DNA of 64,000 nucleotides, taken from the NCBI RefSeq assembly GCF_001722335.1, contig NZ_MIHA01000007.1:124001-188000 (forward strand). The letters run 5' to 3'. Shown here piece after piece: positions 36,103-44,428 of this stretch. The position numbers and the translations under genes are program-made. Every line of letters begins with the position of its first letter. Positions within the stretch are counted from its first letter, which is position 1. Source of the stretch: Mycolicibacterium flavescens (GTDB taxonomy: Bacteria > Actinomycetota > Actinomycetes > Mycobacteriales > Mycobacteriaceae). Under the pieces are notes generated by a model. The model had not been told where the DNA came from and did not search any database. It was given only the letters and a program-made list of their open reading frames with translations.

Positions 36103-36139
36103 AAAAAGGTGGTCGGGGTTGTTCGCGGCGAACAACCCC
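36103..36139 (-). terminator. Intrinsic terminator downstream of ctaD
   Basis: A perfect 11-bp stem (36115-36125 with 36129-36139, 3-nt loop) lies 3 nt after the ctaD stop codon. Read on the minus strand it is followed by TTTTT at 36103-36107. This is a textbook Rho-independent terminator, uncommon in mycobacteria. A second small hairpin (36082-36095) follows. The remaining sequence up to 35946 shows no gene. Confidence 0.85.
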
Positions 36140-36142
36140 GGA

Positions 36143-37885
36143 TCAGCTGCTGCGGTCGGGTTCGGTGCGCAGCCCCGCGCCCTCACCTGCGGTGGCGTGC
36201 CTGCCGATGTGGGATTCGGCGCGCATCCGGTCCACCATGTGCGGATAGTGCAGCTCGAACGCGGGCCGCTCGGAACGGATCCGCGGCAGCTCGGTGAAGT
36301 TGTGCCGCGGCGGCGGGCACGACGTGGCCCACTCCAGCGAGTTGCCGTAACCCCACGGATCGTCGACGGTGACCGGTTCGCCGTAGCGCCAGCTCTTGAA
36401 CACGTTCCAGGTGAACGGCAGCACCGAGATGCCGAGGATGAACGCACCGATCGTCGACACCACGTTCAACCCGATGAAGCCGTCGGTCGCCAGGTAGTCG
36501 GCGTAGCGGCGGGGCATACCCTCGTTGCCGAGCCAGTGCTGCACCAGGAACGTGGTGTGGAAGCCGATCAGCGTCAGCCAGAAATGCAGCTTGCCCAGCC
36601 GCTCGTCGAGCAGCCGCCCGGTCATCTTCGGGAACCAGAAGTAGATGCCGGCGTACGTGGCGAACACGATCGTGCCGAACAGCACGTAGTGGAAGTGCGC
36701 GACGACGAAGTAGGAGTCGGTGACGTGGAAGTCCAGCGGCGGGCTGGCCAGCATGACACCGGTGAGGCCGCCGAGCAGGAACGTGACGAGGAACCCGATG
36801 GAGAACAGCATCGGCGTCTCGAACGTCAACTGCCCCTTCCACATCGTGCCGATCCAGTTGAAGAACTTGATCCCGGTCGGCACCGCGATCAGATAGGTGG
36901 TGAACGCGAAGAACGGCAGCAGCACCGCGCCGGTGGCGAACATGTGGTGCGCCCACACCACCATCGACAGACCCGCGATGCCGAAGGTGGCGTAGATCAG
37001 CGTGGTGTAGCCGAAGATCGGCTTGCGGCTGAACACCGGGAAGATCTCGGTGACGATGCCGAAGAACGGCAGCGCGACGATGTACACCTCGGGATGGCCG
37101 AAGAACCAGAACAGGTGCTGATACAGCAGCGGCCCACCGTTGGCGGGGTCGTAGATGTGCGCGCCCAGGTGACGGTCGGCGGCCAGCGCGAGCAGCGCGG
37201 CGGTCAGGATCGGGAACGCCAGCAGCACCAGGATCGAGGTGACCAGGATGTTCCAGGTGAAGATCGGCATCCGGAACATCGTCATCCCGGGGGCCCGCAT
37301 GCACACGACGGTGGTGATCATGTTGACGCCGCCGAGGATGGTGCCCAGACCGGCGACGGCCAGGCCCATGATCCACAGGTCACCGCCCGCGCCGGGTGAG
37401 TGGATGGCGTCGCTGAGCGGGGCGTAGGCGGTCCAGCCGAAGTCGGCAGCGCCGCCCGGGGTGATGAACCCGGCGATCGCGATCAACCCGCCGAAGAGGA
37501 ACAACCAGAAGGAGAACGCGTTCAGCCGCGGGAACGCCACGTCGGGCGCGCCGATCTGCAGGGGCAGCACCAGGTTGGCGAAGCCGAACACGATCGGGGT
37601 GGCGTAGAACAGCAGCATCACCGTGCCGTGCATGGTGAACAGCTGGTTGTACTGCTCGTTGGACAGGAACTGCAGGCCTGGGGACGCGAGTTCGGCGCGG
37701 ATGAACAACGCCATCAGCCCGCCGATGAAGAAGAACACGAAGCACGTGACCACGTACATGATCCCGATCAGCTTGTGATCGGTGGTGGTGACGAGCTTGT
37801 AGATGATGTTGCCCTTGGGCCCGAGTCGGGCCGGGAACGGGCGGCGAACCGTCAGGGGTGGACCCTGGATCGCTTCGGCAGTCAA
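36143..37885 (-). CDS. ctaD: Cytochrome c oxidase subunit I (aa3 type)
   Basis: CtaD is the catalytic heme-copper subunit of the aa3 terminal oxidase. The 580-residue protein has twelve membrane helices. The low-spin heme ligand lies in [16 protein letters not shown]. The CuB/Tyr crosslink motif is in [22 protein letters not shown], the CuB histidine pair in [10 protein letters not shown], and the heme ligands in [16 protein letters not shown]. The start is TTG after AAGGGGGG. As in other mycobacteria, ctaC/E and the qcr genes are elsewhere. A perfect intrinsic terminator follows the stop. Confidence 0.97.
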   Translation of the reverse strand: MTAEAIQGPPLTVRRPFPARLGPKGNIIYKLVTTTDHKLIGIMYVVTCFVFFFIGGLMALFIRAELASPGLQFLSNEQYNQLFTMHGTVMLLFYATPIVFGFANLVLPLQIGAPDVAFPRLNAFSFWLFLFGGLIAIAGFITPGGAADFGWTAYAPLSDAIHSPGAGGDLWIMGLAVAGLGTILGGVNMITTVVCMRAPGMTMFRMPIFTWNILVTSILVLLAFPILTAALLALAADRHLGAHIYDPANGGPLLYQHLFWFFGHPEVYIVALPFFGIVTEIFPVFSRKPIFGYTTLIYATFGIAGLSMVVWAHHMFATGAVLLPFFAFTTYLIAVPTGIKFFNWIGTMWKGQLTFETPMLFSIGFLVTFLLGGLTGVMLASPPLDFHVTDSYFVVAHFHYVLFGTIVFATYAGIYFWFPKMTGRLLDERLGKLHFWLTLIGFHTTFLVQHWLGNEGMPRRYADYLATDGFIGLNVVSTIGAFILGISVLPFTWNVFKSWRYGEPVTVDDPWGYGNSLEWATSCPPPRHNFTELPRIRSERPAFELHYPHMVDRMRAESHIGRHATAGEGAGLRTEPDRSS

Positions 37886-37997
37886 CTGACCCCCCTTCCA
37901 CGAATGGTGACGGGTCGTGCTGCCTCAGTCTACGAACCGAGGGCGCGCACAGAAAGCCGTTTCGCGAACCTTTCTCTGGTCCACCCCTGATCGGGCG

Positions 37998-38468
37998 TCA
38001 GCCGTTGGCTTCGGCGGTGTGCATGCCGTACGGGACGGCGGCCAGCACCGTGACCGACAGTTCGGCGCCGCTGGGCAACCGGTAGGTGCGTTGTTCACCC
38101 GGACGCGCACCGAGAATCGCTGAGCCCAACGGAGATTGGACCGAGTAGACCTCGATGTCGCCGTGCTCGGCGCCGCGCACGCCGAGCAGGAACGTCTCGG
38201 TCTCGCCGGTGTCGTCGTAGCGCACCGAGACCACCATGCCCGGTTCAGCGACGCCGTCGTCCGGCGGATCCTCCCCCACCACGGCGTTGATCAGCAGATC
38301 GTGGATCTGCTGGATGCGGCTCTGGCGGGCCCGCTTGATCGCGGTGAGGTTCTCATCGGAGCTGTCGCCGCCCGGTTCGTTGGCGCACAGTTCACGCAAC
38401 GTTGTGAGTTCCTGCTGCAGGCGTTCGTAGGCTGTTGGGGACAGCCAGATACGTTGGGCACTGGTCAT
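37998..38468 (-). CDS. GreA-like transcription factor, copy 1
   Basis: This 156-residue protein has GreA/GreB architecture. An N-terminal helical hairpin (residues ~8-65) is followed by the FKBP-like C-terminal domain (SVRYDDTGETETFLLGVRGAE, SPLGSAILGARPGEQRTYRLPSG). The hairpin tip keeps an acidic GGDSSDEN, comparable to the GDLREN tip with which GreA reaches the RNA polymerase active site. RNA cleavage activity is thus possible. The start (MTSAQRIWL) has GAAAGGA upstream. It follows copy 2 with a 14-nt gap, so the two form a tandem pair that shares a 42-bp perfect DNA repeat. A separate housekeeping greA is expected elsewhere. Confidence 0.85.
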   Translation of the reverse strand: MTSAQRIWLSPTAYERLQQELTTLRELCANEPGGDSSDENLTAIKRARQSRIQQIHDLLINAVVGEDPPDDGVAEPGMVVSVRYDDTGETETFLLGVRGAEHGDIEVYSVQSPLGSAILGARPGEQRTYRLPSGAELSVTVLAAVPYGMHTAEANG

Positions 38469-38482
38469 TTTGGGTCCTTTCA

Positions 38483-38944
38483 TCAAAGTCCAGCCAGGGT
38501 CCGGCGGGGCGCCGGTTCGAAGGCCAATGAGTACGGTTTGGCCGCCAGCAACGTGACCCGCAGGGTGCGGCCGTCCCTGGTGACGTAGTCGCGGCGCTCG
38601 CCTGGTCGGGCACCGGCGATCGCGGCGCCCAGCGATGACTGCGGCGAGTACACCTCGATATCGGCGGCCTCCGCACCACGGATGCCCAGCAGAAACGTCT
38701 CGGTGTCGCCGGTGTCGTCGTAGCGCACCGAGACCACCATGCCCGGTTCGGCGACGCCGTCATCGGTCGGATCCTCGTCGACGATCGCGTTCTCCAGCAG
38801 ATTCTCGACGCGGCGGATGCGCTCGGCGGCGACGTCGTCGGGCAACTCCCGGCGCTGCTCGGCCTGCAGGCTGGCGAGTTCGGCCTGCAGGTGGATGTAG
38901 GCGCGCCGGGTCATCCAGACGGGTTCGGTGGTGGTCATCAGCAT
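38483..38944 (-). CDS. GreA-like transcription factor, copy 2, altered coiled-coil tip
   Basis: This 153-residue paralogue of the downstream gene is very similar in the C-terminal domain (DDGVAEPGMVVSVRYDDTG shared word for word). Its N-terminal hairpin differs: the tip reads RRELPDDVAAERIRR and lacks the GD..EN element of copy 1. It may therefore bind the secondary channel of RNA polymerase without stimulating cleavage, as described for some Gre-like inhibitors. The ATG at 38944 has AAAGGAC upstream, and a second in-frame ATG lies two codons later. The gene is preceded by a long 12-bp-stem hairpin and a T-run. Confidence 0.8.
   Translation of the reverse strand: MLMTTTEPVWMTRRAYIHLQAELASLQAEQRRELPDDVAAERIRRVENLLENAIVDEDPTDDGVAEPGMVVSVRYDDTGDTETFLLGIRGAEAADIEVYSPQSSLGAAIAGARPGERRDYVTRDGRTLRVTLLAAKPYSLAFEPAPRRTLAGL
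38717..38749. repeat. Direct repeat shared by the two greA-like genes (copy B; copy A at 38214-38246)
   Basis: The two greA-like genes share a 42-bp perfectly identical stretch. The full copies are 38205-38246 and 38708-38749, and the feature coordinates mark the core of the second. It encodes the conserved SVRYDDTG region of the C-terminal domain. Perfect identity at synonymous positions, while flanking DNA has diverged, suggests gene conversion or strong selection. Recombination between the copies would delete 503 bp and leave one hybrid gene. Confidence 0.85.
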
Positions 38945-38979
38945 CGGTTGAAAGTCCTTTCGGAAAAAGGGGGGAATGC

Positions 38980-39036
38980 CGTCAGGGGCGGGGTCACCGG
39001 TGGGGCTGCACCGGGGGCTGTACACCGCCCCTGACG
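38980..39036 (-). promoter_or_regulatory. Long hairpin / terminator-like leader before the greA-like pair
   Basis: CGTCAGGGGCGG (38980-38991) pairs perfectly with CCGCCCCTGACG (39025-39036) around a 33-nt loop that holds a nested CCGGTG/CACCGG stem. On the minus strand it is followed by C-rich sequence and TTTTT (38964-38968), then the ribosome site of the first greA-like gene. It may terminate dadA transcription. It could also act as an attenuator for the greA-like genes. Confidence 0.6.
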
Positions 39037-39063
39037 ACTCGCGGTGCCCGTCGTGCGGGCGCG

Positions 39064-40329
39064 TCAGGCGATTGCGCGGCGCAGCGGGTCGAAGGGCCGC
39101 AGCGCCTCGGGTTGTTTACCGGTGGTGATCTGCTCGGCGAGCAGGCGACCGGTGACGGGTCCGTGCGCCAGGCCCCACATCCCGTGGCCGCCGGCGACGT
39201 AGACGTTGCGCGACATCTCGCCGATCAGCGCCCGGCCGTCGGGCGTGACGGGCCGCGGCCCGACCCAGACGTCGGTGCGTTCGGCCCAGCGCACACCGTC
39301 GAGCAGCGGGCTGGCCGAGGCGACGATCGCGCCGATGCGCTCGGAGATCACCGGTTCGTGCGGGTCGCGGAACTCCATCGTGCCCGCCACCCGCAGCGCG
39401 CCCTGGTAGGGGGTGCACGCCACGCGGACGTCGGGCAGGTAGATCGGGCCCGGGATGGGCCGGTCCACAGGAACGGTGAACGAGTACCCGCGCCCGGAGG
39501 CGACCGGCACCCGCAGCCGCCGTCCGGTCAGCCGGGACAGCCATGCGCCGGTGGCGACCACCACGGCGTCGGCGGTCAGCGACTCGCCGCTGTAGGTCTC
39601 GACGACGACCCCGCTGCCGGGGCTGAAGACACCGCGCACGTCCTGGCGCAGGATCGAGGCGCCGCGCTCTTCGACGGCGCGCCCGAGCGCCTGCACGAAG
39701 CGGCCGGGGTCGACGAAGCGCTGGTTGTTGATGTTGATGCCGGCGGTGATCGCGCGCGACGCCAGCGGCACCTGCTCGCGCAGCGCCTCACCGGACAGGC
39801 CGGTGACGAACACGTTCTGTCCGGCCCGCTCGAGGGCCCGCAGCTCACGCATCATGTGTTCGGCGTCGTGCGGGGTGCGGAAGATCGCGGTGATCGGCGC
39901 GTCGGTGACCGGCGCGTCGACGCCGTTGGCGATCAGCACGTCGTAGGCCTCGATGCACTCCTCGTTGAGCGGCACGTTGGCTTCGACCGCCTTGGTCCAC
40001 ACCGAGGTGCGGCAGTTCGCGGCGAACTGGGCCAGGAACTTCCACAGCGCGCTGTCGACGGTCATCGGGATGTGCAGCGGCGCGTTGCGATCGCTCAGCG
40101 ACCGCAAGCCGTAGCGCAGCACCGACGGGGCGTTCAGCGGGATCGTCAGGGTCGGCGACACCCACCCGGCGTTGCCCCACGAGGCGCCGGCGGCCACGCC
40201 GTTGCGGTCCAGGACCGTCACGTCGACGCCGCGTTCCTGCAGGAACCACGCCGTCGACAACCCGACGATGCCGGCGCCGATCACGATTGCCGACCGCGGG
40301 CCGCCGTCGATCCGATCGCCGCCGACCAT
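39064..40329 (-). CDS. D-amino-acid dehydrogenase-like FAD oxidoreductase (DadA family)
   Basis: This 421-residue DAO-superfamily flavoprotein begins with an FAD-binding GAGIVGLSTAWFLQERGVDVTVLDRNGVAAGASWGNAGWV, the DadA-type opening. The distal FAD region GRALIGEMSRNVYVAGGHGMWGLAHGPVTGRLLAEQI is intact. Members deaminate D-amino acids or oxidise related secondary amines such as glycine derivatives, passing electrons to quinone. The ATG at 40329 follows GGAGGG. It lies downstream of, and in the same direction as, a PucR-type activator (147-nt gap), which probably controls it. Confidence 0.88.
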   Translation of the reverse strand: MVGGDRIDGGPRSAIVIGAGIVGLSTAWFLQERGVDVTVLDRNGVAAGASWGNAGWVSPTLTIPLNAPSVLRYGLRSLSDRNAPLHIPMTVDSALWKFLAQFAANCRTSVWTKAVEANVPLNEECIEAYDVLIANGVDAPVTDAPITAIFRTPHDAEHMMRELRALERAGQNVFVTGLSGEALREQVPLASRAITAGININNQRFVDPGRFVQALGRAVEERGASILRQDVRGVFSPGSGVVVETYSGESLTADAVVVATGAWLSRLTGRRLRVPVASGRGYSFTVPVDRPIPGPIYLPDVRVACTPYQGALRVAGTMEFRDPHEPVISERIGAIVASASPLLDGVRWAERTDVWVGPRPVTPDGRALIGEMSRNVYVAGGHGMWGLAHGPVTGRLLAEQITTGKQPEALRPFDPLRRAIA

Positions 40330-40476
40330 TACGCATCCCTCCATCGTTGAATTGCTCGTTACTTCGATGGTGGTCGACGGATGCGAAATCGGGTTGCCCG
40401 CTCAGAACAAGGCGGGCTGCGGTCGTTGTGCGGATCCGACAAACCGCTGACCTGGTGCTTTGTGCTGCCGAAGCGC

Positions 40477-42003
40477 TCAGTCCGGGTCGGTGGCGGCCAG
40501 TTCGATCATCATCGCGAGCCGTTTGCGGGCGTCGTCGAGCGGCAGATCGGTCAACTCGGCCATCTTGCGCAGCCGGTACCGCACGGTGTTCTCGTGCACG
40601 CCCAGCCGGTGCCCGGCCTGCGTGGGGTCACCGAGCGCTTCCAGCCACGCCCGCAGCGTCGCGGCGTACTCGGTGTCGTGCTCGCGGTCGTGGCGGCGCA
40701 GTTCGGCGACCGGGCCGCGGTCGGGGGTGCGGCCCGACTGGGCCGCGGTGCGCAACCGCTGCAGCAGGATCTCGTCCCACGACTCGTCGTAGGCGGGCGG
40801 CACCGTCGACGAGCCCAGCTCGTGCAGTGCCAGGCACTCGTCGGCCTCCTGACGCGCCGCGGGCAGATCGGTCACGACGGCGGGCTTGCTGATCCCGGCC
40901 AGCACGGTGACCCGGTCCGGCAGCGCGGCCCGCAGCCCGGCCACCCACTTGCGCGCCACCGCGGCCTGCTCACCGGGCAGCAGCGTGTAGATGGTCGCGC
41001 CCGCCAACGCGCTTCGGCCCGGTCGTGACCACCCGAAGCCGGTGGTGGCGCGCTCGAACGCGAGCAGCAGGGCGGCGTCGCGGTCGTGTCCCAGGGAGGC
41101 CTGCACCGCGATCACCCGCATCGGCGCCAGCGGCAGCCCGAGCCGGCTGGCCGCCGCGGCCGCGTCGGCGCGACCGTCGAGCAGACGCAGCACCATGTCC
41201 GACTCGACCTGACGTTCCAGATCGGCGCTGGCTCGCGACCGCAGCAGATGCAGCGCGACGGTGCGGGCTCCGTCGGCCAGCGATGCGAGTTCGGTGCCGC
41301 GCAACGGTTTCGGGCACGACACCCACACCGACCCCATCAGTTCGCGGCCGGAGCGCACGGCGACGGCCATCCGGCCGGACAGCCCGTGCTCCTCGTCGGG
41401 GGCGACGAACACCGGTTCGTCGGAGTCCGCGAGGTGTTCGAACACCCCTCGCTGCCGGAAGAATTCGCGCAACTCTTCGGGCGCCTGCCGGTCCATGATC
41501 GTCGCGACGCGGGCCGCGTCGGCGTTCTCCTGCATCGAGGAGTACGCCAGCACCCGCGACAGCGGGTCCTCGATGGTCACTGCGCCGCCGGTCATCTCGG
41601 CGAGGCTGTCGGCGAGCGCGAACAGATCCGTTGGGCCGCGGCCGGATTCGGTTTCACGCCCCTCGAGAACCAGCCCGTAGACGACCGCGGCCAGTTCGCT
41701 CCACGACACCGACGGGTCGACGACCATGACGGCCACACCCTCGCCCATCCCCGCGAATGTGCTTTCGGTGGCGCCCTCGTCGCGCAGCAGCACCACCACC
41801 GCGCGGGCGGCCACCGCCCACTGCAGCGCCTCGGCGACCGAGCGGGCGCCGATGGCCATCAGCACGTCGCCGGTCACGGTGCGGGTTCCGCTGACCTCGT
41901 GCATCACCACGCTGCCCAGCTCCTTGGAGCGCGGGATCGGGCAGAAGCGCAGGCGCACGCCGTAGCTACCCAGCACATTGACCAACCGGTCCAGGGTCAC
42001 CAC
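40477..42003 (-). CDS. PucR-family transcriptional regulator
   Basis: This 508-residue regulator has an N-terminal PucR ligand-binding domain (TLDRLVNVLGSYGVRLRFCPIP, VLMAIGARSVAEALQWAVAARAVVVLL). A central GAF/GGDEF-like region follows. The C-terminal PucR helix-turn-helix is in AGHRLGVHENTVRYRLRKMAELTDLPLDDARKRLAM. PucR proteins usually activate nitrogen or amino-acid/purine catabolism genes next to them; here that is the DadA-like oxidase. The start is a GTG at 42003 (a second GTG follows at 42000). A longer open frame upstream overlaps the SDR gene and is not credible. Confidence 0.87.
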   Translation of the reverse strand: MVTLDRLVNVLGSYGVRLRFCPIPRSKELGSVVMHEVSGTRTVTGDVLMAIGARSVAEALQWAVAARAVVVLLRDEGATESTFAGMGEGVAVMVVDPSVSWSELAAVVYGLVLEGRETESGRGPTDLFALADSLAEMTGGAVTIEDPLSRVLAYSSMQENADAARVATIMDRQAPEELREFFRQRGVFEHLADSDEPVFVAPDEEHGLSGRMAVAVRSGRELMGSVWVSCPKPLRGTELASLADGARTVALHLLRSRASADLERQVESDMVLRLLDGRADAAAAASRLGLPLAPMRVIAVQASLGHDRDAALLLAFERATTGFGWSRPGRSALAGATIYTLLPGEQAAVARKWVAGLRAALPDRVTVLAGISKPAVVTDLPAARQEADECLALHELGSSTVPPAYDESWDEILLQRLRTAAQSGRTPDRGPVAELRRHDREHDTEYAATLRAWLEALGDPTQAGHRLGVHENTVRYRLRKMAELTDLPLDDARKRLAMMIELAATDPD

Positions 42004-42044
42004 GGGCTCGACGTTACAAGCTGGCGGGTCCGAACACCCGACCC

Positions 42045-42881
42045 TCAGGTCGCGACGACGCCGCGCAGCCCCTCCGCGCCGAACAGCGGTTCGAGCATCG
42101 AGGAGTAGTCCGGGCCGCGCCGGACCAACTGCCCACCGTCGACGTTGATCACCTGGCCGGTGATGAAGCTCGAGGCGTCGCTGAGCAGGAACAGCGACGC
42201 GTTCGCGATGTCGGTGACCTCGCCGGGGCGGGGCAGCGGGGTGCAGGCCGCGTAGTCGGAGCTGAGCTCGGGCGACTCGAGCACGGGTGCGACGAGTTCG
42301 GTGCGGATCAGCCCGGGCCGGATGCAGTTGACCCGCACCCAGGAGGCGCCGAGTTCGTCGGCAGCCAACTGCATCATGTGGTCGATGCCGGCCTTGGACA
42401 CGCCGTAGGCCCCGAACCAGCGGTGGGTGTTGCTCGCGGCGATCGAGGAGATGCCGATGAACGATCCGCCGCCGCCGCGGACCATCTCGCGCGCCGAATG
42501 CTTGAGGACGTACATCGTGCCGTTGATGTTCAGGTCGACGGTGCGCCGCCACAGCTCGGAGTCGATCTGGGTGATCGGACCGATCGTCTCGCTGCCGCCC
42601 GCGCAGTGCACGACGCCGTAGAGGGTGCCGTGCCAGGCGGTGGTCGCGTCGACGGCACGGGCCACTTCGTCCTCGTTGGTGACGTCGGCGGGTTCGTAGC
42701 GCACCGCGCCGGGACCGCCGTGGGCGGTGATCTCGTCGGCGGCGGCGGCCAACCGGTCGGCGTTGCGGCCGACGAGCATCGCGTTACCGCCCGCGGCGAC
42801 CACCGCGGCGGCCACCCCTTTGCCGATCCCGCTGCCCCCGCCGGTGACCAGCACGGTCCGGCCCGTCAACGACAACTCCAC
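42045..42881 (-). CDS. SDR-family dehydrogenase, probable KstR target
   Basis: This 278-residue classical SDR has the cofactor motif TGGGSGIGKG, HCAGGS (NAG-like), the catalytic serine in GISSIAASN, and YGVSK (YxxxK). IRPGLIRTELV and ITGQVINVDGGQLVRRGPDYSS complete the fold. The GTG start has GAGAGGGG upstream. A perfect TNNAACNNGTTNNA palindrome, the published KstR binding consensus, lies 20 nt before the start. That places the gene in the cholesterol-degradation regulon and suggests a hydroxysteroid or hydroxyacyl-CoA substrate. The enoyl-CoA hydratase upstream on the same strand fits with beta-oxidation. Confidence 0.88.
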   Translation of the reverse strand: MELSLTGRTVLVTGGGSGIGKGVAAAVVAAGGNAMLVGRNADRLAAAADEITAHGGPGAVRYEPADVTNEDEVARAVDATTAWHGTLYGVVHCAGGSETIGPITQIDSELWRRTVDLNINGTMYVLKHSAREMVRGGGGSFIGISSIAASNTHRWFGAYGVSKAGIDHMMQLAADELGASWVRVNCIRPGLIRTELVAPVLESPELSSDYAACTPLPRPGEVTDIANASLFLLSDASSFITGQVINVDGGQLVRRGPDYSSMLEPLFGAEGLRGVVAT

Positions 42882-42901
42882 CGCAGCCCCTCTCGCCCGA
42901 C

Positions 42902-42915
42902 TGAAACAGGTTCTA
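42902..42915. promoter_or_regulatory. KstR-type operator upstream of the SDR gene
   Basis: TGAAACAGGTTCTA matches the mycobacterial KstR consensus TNNAACNNGTTNNA at every fixed position. It lies between the enoyl-CoA hydratase stop and the SDR start, so it would control an SDR transcript initiated inside the intergenic gap. Confidence 0.75.
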
Positions 42916-42923
42916 GTTATACG

Positions 42924-43856
42924 TCACGGCTCGTCGCGGCGGGCCGGCTTCGGCGGGCCCAGGGTGCGCCAGTCCGGCACGTTCGGCGGCAGGCCGACCG
43001 GATAGCGGTTCTCGTTGTGCGCGGCCCAGTGGGCGTGGCCGAGTTCGTGGATGTGGAACGCGTGGCGCAGGGCCTCGGTGAAACCCATCGCGTCGGCGGC
43101 GGCGTTGACCGAGTCCTTGATCAGCAGCGCGGCCATCGTCGGGCGCTCGGCGATACGCCTGGCGAACTCGAGTGTCTTGTCCTCGAGTTCGTCGCGCGCG
43201 AAGATCTTCGACACCATGCCGAGCCGGTAGGCCTCTTCGGCGTCGATCGAATCCCCGGTCAGCAGAAGCTCTTTGGCCTTGCGGGCACCGAATTCCCAGG
43301 GGTGGGCGTAATACTCGACGCCGGGCATGCCCATCCGGACCCCGACGACGTCGCTGAACTTCGCGTTGTCGGCCGCGACGATCAGGTCGCAGGCCCAGAT
43401 CAGCATCAGGCCCGCCGAGATCGCGTTGCCCTGCACCTGCGCGATCGTGATCTTGCGCAGATCCCGCCAGCGGCGCGTGTTCTCGAAGAAGAAGTGCCAC
43501 TCCTGCAGATAGGTGCGCTCGGCGACGGCCTCGGTGGTGGCGCCGTGCGACCGGAACGTCGGATGCTGCGCCGGACCCGGGGCGCGTTCCAGCATCGCCT
43601 CCTCCGAGCCGAGGTCGTGACCTGCCGAGAAGTTCTTGCCCCGCGCGGCCAGGATCACCACTCGCACACGGTCGTCGGCCTCGGCGCGGCCGAACGCCTC
43701 GTCCAGTTGCACCAGCAGGGTGCGCGACTGCGCGTTCTGCGCGTCCGGACGGTTGAGCCAGATCCGGGCGATCTGCCCGTCATCGAGCGTCTCGTACGTC
43801 ACCTGTTGGGGCGCATCGCCTCCGGCGGCTGTGCTTGTCAGATCAGGGCTCGCCAT
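42924..43856 (-). CDS. Enoyl-CoA hydratase/isomerase family protein
   Basis: This 310-residue crotonase-fold protein has the first oxyanion-hole segment FSAGHDLGSEEAM and the second QGNAISAGLMLIWACDLIVAAD. It then shows FSDVVGVRMGMPGVEYYAHPWEFG instead of the usual glutamate-bearing loop. An insertion (ERAPGPAQHPTFRSHGATTEAVAERTYLQEWHFFF) lies between the two. The usual hydratase catalytic glutamates are not obvious, so the reaction could differ from simple hydration. AGGTGG precedes the ATG. It is divergent from the Ibp1-like genes and upstream of the KstR-boxed SDR. Confidence 0.87.
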   Translation of the reverse strand: MASPDLTSTAAGGDAPQQVTYETLDDGQIARIWLNRPDAQNAQSRTLLVQLDEAFGRAEADDRVRVVILAARGKNFSAGHDLGSEEAMLERAPGPAQHPTFRSHGATTEAVAERTYLQEWHFFFENTRRWRDLRKITIAQVQGNAISAGLMLIWACDLIVAADNAKFSDVVGVRMGMPGVEYYAHPWEFGARKAKELLLTGDSIDAEEAYRLGMVSKIFARDELEDKTLEFARRIAERPTMAALLIKDSVNAAADAMGFTEALRHAFHIHELGHAHWAAHNENRYPVGLPPNVPDWRTLGPPKPARRDEP

Positions 43857-43968
43857 CGCGGACCACCTCGCTTGCGTTGTTCGACGACGTGCACATTACG
43901 GTGCCCCGCCCGGCTGTAACTCGGCGGTATCCCAGCCCACATTCGGGCTTCTGCGAGGCTTACCGGCT

Positions 43969-43974
43969 TAGAAT
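43969..43974 (+). promoter_or_regulatory. -10 hexamer TAGAAT, leaderless start of first Ibp1-like gene
   Basis: TAGAAT ends 7 nt before the ATG at 43982, so transcription should start on the start codon. No ribosome site precedes the ATG. This is consistent with the leaderless mRNAs common in mycobacteria. Confidence 0.6.
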
Positions 43975-43981
43975 CACCACC

Positions 43982-44329
43982 ATGCTGAATAACTCGTGGC
44001 GGCGGGCCGTGGTCATCGGCGGTTTCCTCGTGGCGGCGGCGGCCGCGCCCGTGGTGGGCGTCCAGGTGTCGTCACCACCGGCGGTGTCGGTGGCCCAGGG
44101 CTGCCAGGGCGGTGAGGAGATGGACGTCTACAGCACGACGTGCGTGCCGTTCCTGGTGCCGCATTCGCCGCCGATGTTCACCACGACCGCGGCCAACCCG
44201 GACATCCCCGAGATCGACGGCATCCCCTGCACCGGGCACAATTCCGGCCAGTGCATCGGGCTCGCCGAGGACCAGGCGGCGATGGGGCCGCCGGTGCAGC
44301 CGCGCAGCACCATCAGTTCCAGCCCCTGA
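43982..44329 (+). CDS. Secreted Ibp1-like small protein, copy 1
   Basis: This 115-residue exported protein has an N-terminal signal (RRAVVIGGFLVAAAAAPVVG). The mature domain contains CQGGEEMDVYSTTCVPFLVPHSPP, then the family core NPDIPEIDGIPCTGHNSGQCIGLAE with four spaced cysteines. It resembles the mycobacterial proteins annotated as intersectin-EH-binding Ibp1, an identification made from memory of the PCTGxNxGQCIGL motif. The biochemical function is unknown. It is followed after 99 nt by a paralogue with the same core, so the pair arose by duplication. Confidence 0.75.
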   Translation: MLNNSWRRAVVIGGFLVAAAAAPVVGVQVSSPPAVSVAQGCQGGEEMDVYSTTCVPFLVPHSPPMFTTTAANPDIPEIDGIPCTGHNSGQCIGLAEDQAAMGPPVQPRSTISSSP

Positions 44330-44428
44330 CCCCCTTTACCGGCGAACTTCTCGAAGCTGTGCAGAAAGTGTGCGGCTTCCATAGAATCCATGCCGACGAG
44401 AAGGTCAATAACTACAGAAAGCGTGACG

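Noticed and set aside
35947..36447. N-terminal extension of the SPW-like membrane protein upstream of 35946
   Set aside because: The extra ~167 residues overlap the ctaD terminator and 3' end and are Arg/Ser/Pro-rich. The ATG at 35946 has an AGGA site.
36119..37399. 426-codon plus-strand frame antisense to ctaD
   Set aside because: It mirrors the third-position GC bias of ctaD and contains only charged low-complexity sequence.
42004..42552. 183-codon N-terminal extension of the PucR regulator
   Set aside because: It is out-of-frame shadow of the SDR gene. The PucR domain begins right after the GTG at 42003.
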